From NCBI RefSeq assembly GCF_014836635.1, contig NZ_JACSQL010000001.1:965881-1029880 (forward strand): a stretch of 64,000 nt of DNA. Reading direction: 5' to 3'. A model generated the notes under the pieces. That model was not told the DNA's origin. It saw nothing but the letters and a program-made list of their open reading frames with translations, and did no database searches. Below are positions 1 to 9,132 of this stretch, in pieces. Each line of letters opens with the position of its first letter. The stretch's first letter is position 1. Origin of the DNA: Paenibacillus gallinarum. Lineage in GTDB: Bacteria > Bacillota > Bacilli > Paenibacillales > Paenibacillaceae. Made by a program: the position numbers and the translations under genes.

Positions 1-1
1 C

Positions 2-136
2 GATTTCCAAGAGATCGTATTATATCACTTTACGGATGGTGGAGAAGAAAAAGCCTCTTTATATAAAAAGCAGGTAAAGGTCGATTTGGACAGGTGTCTT
101 GGTATGCTTAATAAAGCAGAGCGAGATAACTTTTAG
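2..136 (+). CDS. C-terminal end of an unidentified protein (partial)
   Basis: An open frame enters from the left edge and ends at TAG 134-136. It encodes 44 residues beginning DFQEIVLYHFTDGGEEK and ending in NKAERDNF. Codon use looks coding, and the next gene follows after 45 bp with its own ribosome binding site. The visible part is charged and has no recognisable motif, so no function is assigned. The start lies outside the window. Confidence 0.5.
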   Translation, partial: DFQEIVLYHFTDGGEEKASLYKKQVKVDLDRCLGMLNKAERDNF

Positions 137-181
137 TATCTACGAAAAGCGGTTCATCTGTAACAGAAAGGGAGAATAGCG

Positions 182-1204
182 ATGAGTGAGCTGATCAGAT
201 GGGGAATTTTAAGCACTGCGAAGATAGGCATAAATGCAGTGATACCTGCTTTACAGCAATCGGAACGTGGTCAGGTCGTAGCTATTGCCAGCCGGGATGA
301 GAGCCGGGCAGCAACCATTGCGGCAGAATTAAATATTCCAAAAGCATATGGAAGCTATGATGCACTGCTTGCAGATGAAGAGATCGATGCTGTGTATATT
401 CCAGTGCCGAATCATCTGCATATGGAGTGGACGATTCGAGCAGCGAAAGCGGGTAAACACGTATTATGTGAGAAGCCTGCAGCACTGAACGAAGAACAGG
501 TTACTCAAATGATTGATGCGTGTAAGGCAGCAAATGTCGTTTTTGCAGAAGCTTTCATGTATCGATATCATCCTAAACACCAGCGCGTAAAAGAGATCAT
601 TGAGAGCGGAGAAATTGGAGAGGTTCGCGCTATTCATGCCAATTTCACTTACAATAATTGTGATGATAAAGAAAATGTTCGTTTTAAAAACGACATGGGT
701 GGGGGTTCTCTTTACGATGTCGGTGTCTATCCTATTTCAGCAGCGCGTATGTTCCTTGAAGGAGAACCAGAAGCAGTTACTGTACACGCTCTATTCTCAC
801 CAGAACATGATGATGTAGATATGATGGCGTCGGGACTTATTGAATTTCCTAACAAAGTCGCACTGACATTTGATTGCGGTATGTGGGCTTGTGCGAGAGC
901 AGAATTCGAAATACTCGGGACAGAAGGAAGAATTGAACTTCCAAAAGTATTCGGTTGGGAAAATAGCGATATTCCTCCGCAAATTATTATTCATACCGAT
1001 CATGTCACTCGGGAAGAACGAGTTTCTGTGTCCAATTCTTTTGTACTTCAAGCTGAGGCCTTTGCAGATGCTGTTCTTGACGGCAAACCGCTTCCTTTCG
1101 GACCGGAAGATGCAGTTCACAATATAAGGGTCATTGAGGCCTGCCTAGAGTCTGCTCGTAAAAGGGAACGAGTCACCTTGCCAGCGATGGTCCCTGTTTT
1201 TTAA
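182..1204 (+). CDS. Gfo/Idh/MocA family NAD(P)-dependent oxidoreductase
   Basis: This 340-residue protein has the typical family length and two-domain layout. The N-terminal Rossmann fold starts at WGILSTAKIGINAVIPAL and is followed by the CEKPAALN motif near residue 98, whose Lys is the usual catalytic residue. The C-terminal half is the alpha/beta substrate domain, with the GGGSLYDVGVYPI motif near residue 178. Members oxidise sugars, polyols or their derivatives in the cytoplasm. The substrate cannot be read from the sequence. The ATG at 182 follows GAAAGGGAG, a good ribosome binding site. It ends before a strong terminator and looks monocistronic or the last gene of a short operon. Confidence 0.92.
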   Translation: MSELIRWGILSTAKIGINAVIPALQQSERGQVVAIASRDESRAATIAAELNIPKAYGSYDALLADEEIDAVYIPVPNHLHMEWTIRAAKAGKHVLCEKPAALNEEQVTQMIDACKAANVVFAEAFMYRYHPKHQRVKEIIESGEIGEVRAIHANFTYNNCDDKENVRFKNDMGGGSLYDVGVYPISAARMFLEGEPEAVTVHALFSPEHDDVDMMASGLIEFPNKVALTFDCGMWACARAEFEILGTEGRIELPKVFGWENSDIPPQIIIHTDHVTREERVSVSNSFVLQAEAFADAVLDGKPLPFGPEDAVHNIRVIEACLESARKRERVTLPAMVPVF

Positions 1205-1252
1205 CACTCTTCTGTTCTAGTATTGTTCCATAAAATGATAGTTATCTTATAG

Positions 1253-1294
1253 AAAACGCCTCCGATAGTATGTATATCCATAAGAGGCGTTTTT
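1253..1294 (+). terminator. Rho-independent terminator
   Basis: AAAACGCCTC pairs with GAGGCGTTTT across a ~21-nt loop and runs into TTTT. It closes the upstream oxidoreductase gene. Confidence 0.85.
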
Positions 1295-1363
1295 GGTAGT
1301 TTTGACCCGTGCATCCGTACACTCTATAATAGTCATCAATCCTTATTAAAGGTGGGATCTTTC

Positions 1364-1921
1364 ATGGATGTAAAAGTTTTGTCTACTACGGAAGAGATTA
1401 AGATATATTCCGATCCTTATCGTTTGAGGATTTTACATGTATTTCGCCGTTTTGGTAAGCCGGCTACGGTGAAGGAAATTGCTGATGAACTCGGAGAACT
1501 TCCTGCCAAAGTACATTATCATGTTAAAAAATTAGAGAAGATTGGTCTGTTAACCTTAGTAAACACAAAAGAAATTAACGGAATTATTGCAAAGTATTAC
1601 GCCGTTTTTTCTGGAGAAATAGAGATCGGAAAGAAACATACAGAAAATGCAGAAATACAAGAAGTAGTTAAGGGAGAAAATGTTCAGCACCTGAATGAGT
1701 TATTTGACCGTCATAAAACCAACTATGTAGAGAGGACATCCGAGGATGCTTCCTCCGTACAGTTGTTTAATCGTACGCTGTATATGACAGAGGCAGAAGC
1801 AAAAGTCTTACAGCAAGAAATGGTCCGATTATGCGAACCTTATTTCAGCAAAAGGAAAGTAAAAGAGAAAGAGAAGGCGAGCTATGATCTCTTTGCTAGT
1901 TTTGTCCGTAACCCCGATTAG
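1364..1921 (+). CDS. ArsR-like winged-helix transcriptional regulator
   Basis: A predicted cytoplasmic DNA-binding protein of 185 residues. The N-terminal 80 residues form a winged helix of the ArsR/HTH_20 type (YSDPYRLRILHVFRRFGKPA, then KEIADELGELPAKVHYHVKKLEKIGLL). The remainder is helical and charged, with no cysteine cluster for metal sensing, so a metal-responsive role is not supported. An in-frame GTG lies upstream at 1352, but AAAGGTGGG (1348-1355) sits at the right distance from the ATG at 1364, which was chosen. The gene stands alone between two terminators. Its target is unknown. Confidence 0.85.
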   Translation: MDVKVLSTTEEIKIYSDPYRLRILHVFRRFGKPATVKEIADELGELPAKVHYHVKKLEKIGLLTLVNTKEINGIIAKYYAVFSGEIEIGKKHTENAEIQEVVKGENVQHLNELFDRHKTNYVERTSEDASSVQLFNRTLYMTEAEAKVLQQEMVRLCEPYFSKRKVKEKEKASYDLFASFVRNPD

Positions 1922-1930
1922 TAACAGTAA

Positions 1931-1964
1931 AGAAGAACCTTTCCAAAAATGGAAAGGTTCTTCT
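1931..1964. terminator. Bidirectional terminator between convergent genes
   Basis: A perfect 14-bp stem (AGAAGAACCTTTCC with its complement) has a 6-nt loop and lies between the ends of the ArsR-like gene and the DksA-like gene on the other strand. It can serve both. Confidence 0.85.
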
Positions 1965-1981
1965 CACATGGTGGTCAAGGA

Positions 1982-2560
1982 TTACATATCATCATAATCT
2001 TTAACGTCTCTTTTCGTTGAAGTAGCCGGTGAATCAGAGTTACCGAAGTCTTCTACTGTTTCCCATGCACTCGCATTATCAAATTTACCGGCATTACGCT
2101 GGCTGATTTCTCCTGCACCGCGTGGAGGAGGGGTCATGACTTGTTCCTCTACAGGCCGTGTATCGTTAAGATCTCCTTCCTGTACTTTGGCCGCATCCTC
2201 TACACAAAGTGTTGTGTACGGTAGTGCTTCAAGTCTTTCAAAGGGGATGGGTTTACCGCATATTTCACATTTGCCGTAAGAGCCTGCTTCTATTTGATCA
2301 AGGGCATGATTAATTTGATCGAGTTCATTGCTTTGGTGCTCATCTACAGCTAGATCACGTGCGCGTTCAAAGGTTTCTGTACCTAAGTCCGCAGGATGAT
2401 TATCAACAGCAGATAATTCTCCTATAGATTCCCTAAGAGAGTCGGGCTCGTCCTCAGAGCTCTCTCGGTTAATATCAAAATGATTCTGAATGGATTCTTT
2501 CTCTTCAAGAAGTCGTTCTTGTAATGTTTTTAATTCTGTTTTTGTAAGTGATGCTGTCAT
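1982..2560 (-). CDS. TraR/DksA C4-type zinc finger family protein (YteA-like)
   Basis: 192 residues. The helical N-terminal half (LTKTELKTLQERLLEEKESI) is the DksA-like coiled coil. Around residue 97 comes CEICGKPIPFERLEALPY followed by a single Cys (TLCVEDA). This matches the incomplete zinc-finger form (CxxC...C) of the Bacillus YteA family, often described as sporulation-associated. The C-terminal 60 residues are acidic and probably disordered. The likely role is binding RNA polymerase or a small regulator, but this is inferred from the family only. A GGGAG ribosome binding site precedes the ATG at 2560. The gene runs divergently from the DivIVA-like gene. Confidence 0.85.
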   Translation of the reverse strand: MTASLTKTELKTLQERLLEEKESIQNHFDINRESSEDEPDSLRESIGELSAVDNHPADLGTETFERARDLAVDEHQSNELDQINHALDQIEAGSYGKCEICGKPIPFERLEALPYTTLCVEDAAKVQEGDLNDTRPVEEQVMTPPPRGAGEISQRNAGKFDNASAWETVEDFGNSDSPATSTKRDVKDYDDM

Positions 2561-2795
2561 AATTGACGTCTCCCTTCAAGATTTCGATTGTGTCATCTAA
2601 TTACCCTGTTTTACTGAATTACAACCAAGTCTATGAATGTTGGCTTTTTAACCTATGATATTTGGATAAGAAGTAAATTTATGGCGCATAAAGCCAGGTT
2701 TTATACGGAATCGTTTTCTTAATCGCGTAAATTATGATATAAAATAGAAGGAACCTTTGTCTGAAGAGGGAAGGGGTTTCCTTAGGAAAGATGTA

Positions 2796-3194
2796 ATGGG
2801 GGTCGTTATGATGGATGAACATATGAAGCGTCGTTTAGATAAGCAAAAACAATTATTTAAGCAGCTCGGCATTCAACTGGATGCTCTATCAATCCATGAA
2901 AAGCAATTTAATTATAAACTCAGAGGTTATGATCCAGATGAGGTTGATGAATTTTTGGACCTTGTCATTAAGGATTATGAACGTTTCTATGCCCATATTT
3001 CGGATTTGATGGATAAATGGCAAGAGCAGCAGTATACGATTCGAAGTATGAAAAATGCTCCAAAACCGGAAGCAGATCCAAATCTCATTGATCGTAAACA
3101 GCTCGGAGAAGTAGTGAAGCAGCTCGAATACAGCATTCGTCAATTAAAAGGAAAAATGCCTCGGCCGGAAGCGAGAGATCCATATCTTGACTAA
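2796..3194 (+). CDS. DivIVA-domain protein, GpsB-like
   Basis: 132 residues from the chosen start. The membrane- or partner-binding DivIVA motif is clear (LDALSIHEKQFNYKLRGYDP then DEVDEFLDLVIKDYERFY). It is followed by a short coiled coil and a second helical patch near the C-terminus, which matches the small GpsB-type layout rather than full-length DivIVA. Such proteins coordinate cell-wall synthesis at the septum and poles. The frame extends upstream to a TTG at 2757, but AGGAAAG (2784-2790) is 5 bp before the ATG at 2796. ATGs at 2808 and 2811 are also possible. The next gene begins 45 bp downstream. Confidence 0.85.
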   Translation: MGVVMMDEHMKRRLDKQKQLFKQLGIQLDALSIHEKQFNYKLRGYDPDEVDEFLDLVIKDYERFYAHISDLMDKWQEQQYTIRSMKNAPKPEADPNLIDRKQLGEVVKQLEYSIRQLKGKMPRPEARDPYLD

Positions 3195-3238
3195 GTAAGT
3201 CATAGTAACCATTCATTTTTAATGAAGGAGACACGAAT

Positions 3239-3739
3239 ATGATCAAAATAACTGTTCTATCCGATACACATATGCCTAGAATGTCCAAGGCACTGCCAGC
3301 TCCGCTGCTTCATGATATTCAAGATTCTGACCTTATCTTTCACGCGGGTGACTGGAGTGACATGTCAGTCTATGAAGAACTCTTATCTATGGGTAAGGTT
3401 CATGGGGTAACAGGGAATACGGACCTTATTATGTTAAGGGGCATCCTACCTGAGCAAACGATTGTAGAAGCAGGAGGAAAGCGTTTTGGGCTTGTACATG
3501 GACATCTTGGAAAAGGGAGTACCGAGGCGAATGCGCTAGCTGCATTCAGTGGAGAAGAGGTAGATTGTATTATTTTTGGTCATTCTCATATCCCTTTATT
3601 AAAACAGCATGGTAACTGTATATTGTTTAATCCAGGTTCACCGACAGACAAACGAAGACAACAGCAATATTCACATGGCGTGATCACCATCGATGGCGAC
3701 ATTCATGCAGAACATGTTTTTTATGATCATAAGTCTTAA
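3239..3739 (+). CDS. YfcE/MJ0936-type metallophosphoesterase
   Basis: 166 residues, the usual size for this small phosphodiesterase family. The five metal-binding motifs are present in order: LSDTHM (residue ~6), HAGDW, GNTD, VHGH and FGHSH(I/T)P. They predict a two-metal (often Mn2+) cytoplasmic enzyme acting on phosphodiesters. The natural substrate is not known. AAGGAG precedes the ATG at 3239. It probably shares a transcript with the DivIVA-like gene and ends in a strong terminator. Confidence 0.92.
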   Translation: MIKITVLSDTHMPRMSKALPAPLLHDIQDSDLIFHAGDWSDMSVYEELLSMGKVHGVTGNTDLIMLRGILPEQTIVEAGGKRFGLVHGHLGKGSTEANALAAFSGEEVDCIIFGHSHIPLLKQHGNCILFNPGSPTDKRRQQQYSHGVITIDGDIHAEHVFYDHKS

Positions 3740-3767
3740 AACGTACTTTTCTATAAAATTATCTAAT

Positions 3768-3815
3768 AACGCAAACCCCCTATTCGCAGGACTAGAGGGG
3801 TTTGCGTTATTTTAT
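3768..3815 (+). terminator. Rho-independent terminator
   Basis: AACGCAAACCCC pairs with GGGGTTTGCGTT and is followed by ATTTTATTT. Confidence 0.9.
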
Positions 3816-3946
3816 TTGCATGAGAGTGTTCACCTTCCTCTATTCGTTATCTGAGGTTCTTCTGTTGGGGAGGTAACGTATCTGTGCCTTTAAAGTGATG
3901 CTACGATAGTACATGAATACGCTTTTATTTGGAAGGAGGTCTCAAA

Positions 3947-4828
3947 ATGAAGTTATCTGTATTTACCGTAGCAACCCCGGATATGACGCCAAAGGAACTG
4001 GTAAAGGCTGCATCTGTTGCCGGAATCGAAGGCATTGAATGGAGATACAAAGGAATTCCAGATGAGGCACGGGCGGAAACCCCTTCGTTTTGGGGAAGAA
4101 ATCTCGCGTCGATTGATCCAGCTGGAACGAACGATAACATACTGGATATACGAAACTTAACAGCGCAAGCAGGACTGACCTCTATTGCACTTGTACCTTA
4201 TTTATCGGTAACAGATCTTGCTTCTACTGAGCAGGCATTTGAAGCAGCACGTGTTCTAGGAGCTTCTATGATGAGAGTAGGTGTTCCTTCTTATAACAGA
4301 ACGGAAAACTACCATGAATTGTATAAACGGGCGGATGCGTACTTGTCCGAAGTTCAGGAAATGTCCCGAACCTATGGTGTAAAGGCCCTTGTCGAAACAC
4401 ACCATGGAACCATTGCCCCGAGTGCTTCGCTCGCTTATCGTTTGGTGTCCCGTTTTGATCCCGATCATGTGGGTGTTTTATATGATCCGGGAAACATGGT
4501 GCATGAAGGATTTGAGAATTACAGAATGGGTCTTGAGATGCTTGGTCCTTATCTTGCACATGTCCATGTCAAAAATGCGGTCTGGAAAAAGAAAGAAGGA
4601 ATAAGTGGTACTACTGATTCCGTGGAGTTGGAGTATGAGTGTAACTGGTCGCCATTGCTTGGTGGAATAGTGCCGTGGAGTCAGGTGCTCCGAGACTTGG
4701 TATCTGTAGATTACAAAGGGTATTTAGGGATCGAGGATTTTAGTCAAAGTCTTTCTTCAGAGGAAATGCTGAAAAATTTCAGTCATCATATGAAAGCGCT
4801 TCTTGGCGAGATACGGGCGGAGGTATAG
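3947..4828 (+). CDS. Sugar phosphate isomerase/epimerase (xylose-isomerase-like TIM barrel)
   Basis: 293 residues. The metal-ligand pattern of the family is visible: VETHHG (near residue 151), LYDPGN, HVHVKNA and GIEDFS. This is a TIM-barrel isomerase or epimerase (IolE/IolI/hydroxypyruvate-isomerase-like group) working on a sugar or polyol intermediate. A GGAAGGAGGT ribosome binding site sits just before the ATG at 3947, so this start was preferred to an in-frame TTG 18 bp upstream that lies inside it. The next gene starts 2 bp after the stop, so the two are translationally coupled. The linked dehydrogenases suggest an isomerase-oxidoreductase pathway, but the substrate is not identifiable. 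Confidence 0.88.
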   Translation: MKLSVFTVATPDMTPKELVKAASVAGIEGIEWRYKGIPDEARAETPSFWGRNLASIDPAGTNDNILDIRNLTAQAGLTSIALVPYLSVTDLASTEQAFEAARVLGASMMRVGVPSYNRTENYHELYKRADAYLSEVQEMSRTYGVKALVETHHGTIAPSASLAYRLVSRFDPDHVGVLYDPGNMVHEGFENYRMGLEMLGPYLAHVHVKNAVWKKKEGISGTTDSVELEYECNWSPLLGGIVPWSQVLRDLVSVDYKGYLGIEDFSQSLSSEEMLKNFSHHMKALLGEIRAEV

Positions 4829-4830
4829 CT

Positions 4831-6000
4831 ATGAAATTCGTAAGGGTTGGCGTAATCGGGATCGGTAATATGGGCTCTTCACATGCGTTGACGCTGGGGA
4901 AAGGTCAGATAGAAGGAGCCGTTCTAAGTGCTGTATGTGATGCCAGAGATTCAGCTAGGGTATGGGCGGAACAAACACTGCCAGAAGGTATCAAATTCTA
5001 TAGTGAACCTTCTGAGATGCTGCAATCGGGTATGATCGATGCTGTTATCGTGGCAACACCACATTATCACCATGCGGAACAGGCGATCGCAGCATTCGAA
5101 AGCAAGATTCATGTACTTATTGAGAAACCTGCGGGTGTATATACCAAGCAAGTGCGTGAGATGAATGAAGCGGCAGCAAAAAGCGGAAAAGTATTTTCCA
5201 TCATGTATAATCAGCGTACGAATCCGCTGTATATCAAACTGAAAGAATTGATCTCATCTGGTGAACTGGGAGAGATTAGACGAACGAACTGGATCATTAC
5301 GAACTGGTACCGCTCGCAGTGTTATTACAATTCGGGAGGCTGGCGTGCTACCTGGGCTGGTGAAGGCGGTGGGGTGCTGATTAACCAAGATCCTCATCAA
5401 CTGGATTTATGGCAGTGGGCAACCGGTATGATGCCGAAGCGAATTCGTGCATTTTGTTCTTTTGGTAAATACCGTGATATAGAAGTGGAAGATGACGTTA
5501 CGGCTTATGTAGAGTACGAAAACGGAGCTACCGGTGTATTTGTTACGACAACTGGAGATGCTCCGGGTACGAATCGTTTTGAGATCACAGGCGACCGCGG
5601 GAAGATTGTAATCGAAGATGGAGAGATGACATTCTGGCAGCTAAGTGAACCGGAGAGTGAATTTAACAAACGAAACACGGATGCTTTTGGCAAACCTGAA
5701 TATATACAAAAGAAAATCCCTACTCCGGGGATCGAGACAGGACATCCTGGGATTATTCAAAATTTTATCGATGCTATTCTAGAACAGAAACCGCTGATCG
5801 CTCCAGGAGAAGAAGGGATTAACGGGCTTACCTTATCGAATGCAATGTATTTGTCTACTTGGACTGATGATTGGGTGGAACTTCCTATCGATGAAGAGTT
5901 ATTTTATGAGCAGCTGCAGGATCGAATCCGCCATTCTAAAGTTAGCAAGTCGGAAGGATACGAACAGACACAACCCGTTGATCTGAAAGGTACCTTCTAA
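4831..6000 (+). CDS. Gfo/Idh/MocA family oxidoreductase
   Basis: 389 residues. The Rossmann start VGVIGIGNMGSSHALTLGKG gives an NAD(P) site. EKPAGVY carries the catalytic Lys near residue 98. The motif GGVLINQDPHQLDLWQWATG has the conserved Asp-x-x-His pair typical of inositol- and sugar-dehydrogenase members. It lies in an operon directly after the isomerase (2-bp gap, RBS GGAGG) and before a second Gfo/Idh gene, so it probably acts in the same catabolic pathway. The substrate is not identified. Confidence 0.9.
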   Translation: MKFVRVGVIGIGNMGSSHALTLGKGQIEGAVLSAVCDARDSARVWAEQTLPEGIKFYSEPSEMLQSGMIDAVIVATPHYHHAEQAIAAFESKIHVLIEKPAGVYTKQVREMNEAAAKSGKVFSIMYNQRTNPLYIKLKELISSGELGEIRRTNWIITNWYRSQCYYNSGGWRATWAGEGGGVLINQDPHQLDLWQWATGMMPKRIRAFCSFGKYRDIEVEDDVTAYVEYENGATGVFVTTTGDAPGTNRFEITGDRGKIVIEDGEMTFWQLSEPESEFNKRNTDAFGKPEYIQKKIPTPGIETGHPGIIQNFIDAILEQKPLIAPGEEGINGLTLSNAMYLSTWTDDWVELPIDEELFYEQLQDRIRHSKVSKSEGYEQTQPVDLKGTF

Positions 6001-6070
6001 CTTGATGAAGTTATCTAACTAAAAACCATGATTCACGAGTAAATGTCCAAAGAAGAATAGGAGGATTCTC

Positions 6071-7156
6071 ATGAGTGCAAAGGATGGAATGTTATACTCT
6101 CCTCAGAGTGCAGCGCAGAAGGCGGTATGTGGTCCTGGAGAATTTATATTTGCCGCGGCAGCTTTGGATCATGGACATATTTACGGGATGTGCTCCAGTT
6201 TAATTACGGCGGGGGCAGAACTGAGATGGGTGTACGACAAAGACCCTGAGAAAATAAAATCATTCATTGAGCGGTATCCCGGAGTCAAAGTTGCTAGATC
6301 GCTGGAAGAAATATTGCAAGATTCCGAAGTGAAGATGGTGGCAGCAGCGGCCATCCCTTCAGAAAGGAGCGATCTTGGGCTTGCTGTAATGGATGCAGGG
6401 AAAGATTATTTCACCGACAAAACACCGTTTACCACACTGGATCAGCTAGAAGCTGCTCGTAGAAAAACAAAAGAAACGGGCCGGAAATATATGGTCTATT
6501 ATAGTGAACGTCTTCATGTAGAAAGTGCGGTATATGCAGGGCAGCTTATCGACCAGGGCGCGATTGGTCGTGTTATTCAGGTCATGGGGACAGGGCCTCA
6601 CAGGCTCAATGCAGCTAGTCGTCCAGATTGGTTTTTTCGTAAATCGCAATATGGAGGCATTCTTTGTGACATTGGCAGCCATCAGGTGGAGCAGTTCCTT
6701 AGTTTTTCCTCCTGTCAGGACGCAAAAGTGATGTACAGCCGGGCGGTTAATCTACATCATCTTGCATATCCGGAGCTTGAAGACTTTGGAGAAACTTCAC
6801 TCGTTGGCAATAACGGAGCTTCCGGTTATTTTCGAGTGGACTGGTTCACGCCAGATGGTCTGTCTACCTGGGGGGATGGGAGAACTACCATTCTCGGTAC
6901 AGACGGATATATTGAACTTAGAAAGTATACGGATATTGCGAGGGAACAAGAAGGCGATCAAGTATATCTTGTGAATCACGAGGGAGAATATCGCTTCGGA
7001 GTAAAAGGAAAGGTAGGGTATCCTTTCTTTGGTCAATTGATACTCGATTGCTTACATCGGACGGAGAACGCGATGACACAAGATCATGCTTTTAAAGCAG
7101 CTGAATTATGTCTGATTGCTCAGCAGCAAGCAGAGCAGCTTACCTTGGCTAAATAA
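6071..7156 (+). CDS. Gfo/Idh/MocA family oxidoreductase, divergent
   Basis: 361 residues. The N-terminal nucleotide-binding region is atypical (AALDHGHIYGMCSSLITAGA), and the usual EKP is replaced by TDKTPFTT near residue 120, which still offers a Lys. GGILCDIGSHQVEQFLSF is the conserved substrate-domain motif. The 70-bp gap upstream contains TAGGAGG, so it is the third gene of the 3.9-7.2 kb operon. Members with this divergent N-terminus act on modified sugars. The exact reaction is unknown. Confidence 0.85.
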   Translation: MSAKDGMLYSPQSAAQKAVCGPGEFIFAAAALDHGHIYGMCSSLITAGAELRWVYDKDPEKIKSFIERYPGVKVARSLEEILQDSEVKMVAAAAIPSERSDLGLAVMDAGKDYFTDKTPFTTLDQLEAARRKTKETGRKYMVYYSERLHVESAVYAGQLIDQGAIGRVIQVMGTGPHRLNAASRPDWFFRKSQYGGILCDIGSHQVEQFLSFSSCQDAKVMYSRAVNLHHLAYPELEDFGETSLVGNNGASGYFRVDWFTPDGLSTWGDGRTTILGTDGYIELRKYTDIAREQEGDQVYLVNHEGEYRFGVKGKVGYPFFGQLILDCLHRTENAMTQDHAFKAAELCLIAQQQAEQLTLAK

Positions 7157-7254
7157 TTGTAAGATCGCAGGACAATGACTATAACAGCGGCAGACCGCAT
7201 CATGTTACAATGGAGCCTAAGAACAGGGTAACGATTAAAGGAGTGACCTTACGA

Positions 7255-8121
7255 TTGGCTTACACATTGCAGATGAAGGAGCCGCTTAATTTTAATTATT
7301 TAAATTGTGAACCCTTACATATCGAGGCGGGAGATGGATTTCATTCGCACCCTTACTATGAAATTTATTATTTTCACACGGGTAAGTGCAACTATATTAT
7401 TGGGGATCGAATTCATGTACTTGAACCAGGAGATTTGATTCTTATGCATGGAATGACGTTGCATCAGGCACACCCCGAACCAGTCATACCGTATATCCGT
7501 ACTACGCTTCACTTTTATCCTTCCGTAATCGAAGAATATGCACAGCCTGAGAAAGCAAAAAGGCTCCTTGAACCTTTTGAAAGACTAAACAACGAAGTGA
7601 TTCATCTCTCTAAAGCACAGCAAATGGAAGTGGAGTTGATCTTCACTCAGATGAATGAGTTATTTCTGAAGCACGAGGAACAAGATTGGTCCTATGATCG
7701 TTTTGTATTTAAGTTATGCGATTTTCTTGTGATGACTGCACATTTCTCTGAAACGGCGATGAAGCATCGAAGGATTTTATCAGATAAAGAGGAACATCTG
7801 CAGCGGATCATTACCTATCTCGAAGTACATTATATGGAAGAAATGAATCTTTCCGATATTGCGAGTGCACTTCATTTATCTAAACCTTATATGGCTGCCC
7901 TGTTTAAAGAATTAACCGGTACTACGATCATCAAGTATTTATATCAAAGACGGATTAATCAAGCCAAACTGTTATTTCGCCTTCAGCCTGATCTCAGTGT
8001 TACGGAAGTCAGCCGCAAAGCAGGTTTCAAACAGATCTCTCACTTTAGCCGTACTTTTAAGCAGGCAGCAGGCTGTACACCTGAAGCTTATCGAACTAGC
8101 CAAGTATCCCGATTACGTTAA
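7255..8121 (+). CDS. AraC-family regulator with N-terminal cupin
   Basis: About 288 residues from a TTG start. The N-terminal cupin has a metal/sugar-binding-like pattern (FHSHPYYEIYYF). The C-terminal 100 residues hold the two AraC helix-turn-helix motifs (LSDIASALHLSKPYMAALFK and VTEVSRKAGFKQISHFSRTF). It would sense a ligand and control the preceding isomerase/dehydrogenase operon, as is usual for this layout. An ATG at 7210 would give 303 residues but lacks a ribosome binding site. AAAGGAG at 7237-7243 favours the TTG at 7255, though 7210 cannot be excluded. Confidence 0.88.
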   Translation: MAYTLQMKEPLNFNYLNCEPLHIEAGDGFHSHPYYEIYYFHTGKCNYIIGDRIHVLEPGDLILMHGMTLHQAHPEPVIPYIRTTLHFYPSVIEEYAQPEKAKRLLEPFERLNNEVIHLSKAQQMEVELIFTQMNELFLKHEEQDWSYDRFVFKLCDFLVMTAHFSETAMKHRRILSDKEEHLQRIITYLEVHYMEEMNLSDIASALHLSKPYMAALFKELTGTTIIKYLYQRRINQAKLLFRLQPDLSVTEVSRKAGFKQISHFSRTFKQAAGCTPEAYRTSQVSRLR

Positions 8122-8227
8122 CTAAGTCCCTCATTCTAGCTCACGATTTTTATACGACGATGACAGTCACGATTTGCCTTTCTTTCACGATAAGGAGTAA
8201 AGTGTTACTTGAAAGTGAATAAAGGAT

Positions 8228-9010
8228 GTGAATAAAATCGTGAATGAAATGAACAATGAAATCAAGAATGAAATGATGAATGAAAAAGGAATCGAAACAT
8301 TCATTGTAAGTTCTAGTCAAGCTGATACGGAATCGAAAATAAAACTATCCGCCTTGCTGGAACGATTGCAAGATGGTGCAGACAGACATTTACAGCAGCT
8401 TGGGATTACCATTTCGGAAATGCTGCGAGACGGTTTCGGATGGATGCTGATGACTATGGATCTAACAATTACACAGCACCCTGTACTTGAGGAAAAGATG
8501 GAACTGACCACGTGGTCTAAGGGTTACCGGGGAGTTGTCTGGTTAAGAGATTACGAATTAATAGGATCTTCAGGAGCCGCAGGATATGCTCGTTCGGCCT
8601 GGACGCTTGTGGATATTAATAAACGGAAAATTATGCGTCCAACTGCGTTTCCATATGAGATTCCGATCGTAGAAGGAGAGGTTTCAGAGGGACCTCCCGA
8701 TAAGGTAGCTGTTCCGCAAGAGTTGGAAATGAGAAAAGCTTATGAATTCATTGCTACATATAGTCTTATGGACAGTAATGGCCATGTAAATAATGCCAAG
8801 TATGCAGATCTCTGTTACGATAGCTTAGGAGCAGAGGAAGTTCGGAATCTGCGTATGAATCGCTTTCGGATTACCTATCACCGAGAAGTGAAACTTGGTG
8901 AACAGGGAATAATTGAACGTTCCGACCTCATAGATCAATCCATCTGGTTCAAAGGTATAAATGAAGAAGGAAAGATCATTTTTGAAGCACAAATCCAGTT
9001 TGAAGATTAA
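8228..9010 (+). CDS. Acyl-ACP thioesterase
   Basis: 260 residues, consistent with the double hot-dog fold of bacterial fatty acyl-ACP thioesterases. The second hot-dog carries the family signature SLMDSNGHVNNAKYADLCYD (near residue 180), with the catalytic Asn/His region. The first half contains the matching strand pattern ending in WTLVDINKRKIMRP. It releases free fatty acids from acyl-ACP in the cytoplasm. The start is uncertain: GTG 8228 is used here, and the GTG at 8240 and ATG at 8249 are alternatives. The N-terminus is unusually rich in Asn, Glu and Met. Confidence 0.85.
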   Translation: MNKIVNEMNNEIKNEMMNEKGIETFIVSSSQADTESKIKLSALLERLQDGADRHLQQLGITISEMLRDGFGWMLMTMDLTITQHPVLEEKMELTTWSKGYRGVVWLRDYELIGSSGAAGYARSAWTLVDINKRKIMRPTAFPYEIPIVEGEVSEGPPDKVAVPQELEMRKAYEFIATYSLMDSNGHVNNAKYADLCYDSLGAEEVRNLRMNRFRITYHREVKLGEQGIIERSDLIDQSIWFKGINEEGKIIFEAQIQFED

Positions 9011-9017
9011 ATATGAA

Positions 9018-9051
9018 AACACTGCGGAGTTACATTCTGTAGTGTTTTTTT
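9018..9051 (+). terminator. Rho-independent terminator
   Basis: AACACTGCGG pairs, with two G-U pairs, with CTGTAGTGTT and is followed by seven T. Confidence 0.8.
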
Positions 9052-9132
9052 ATCTCGAAATAACCCTCATGTTTGAAATTTACTAGTTTATGGTAATGAA
9101 TAATAAGTATAACGGAAAGGGAGGGATTCGTA

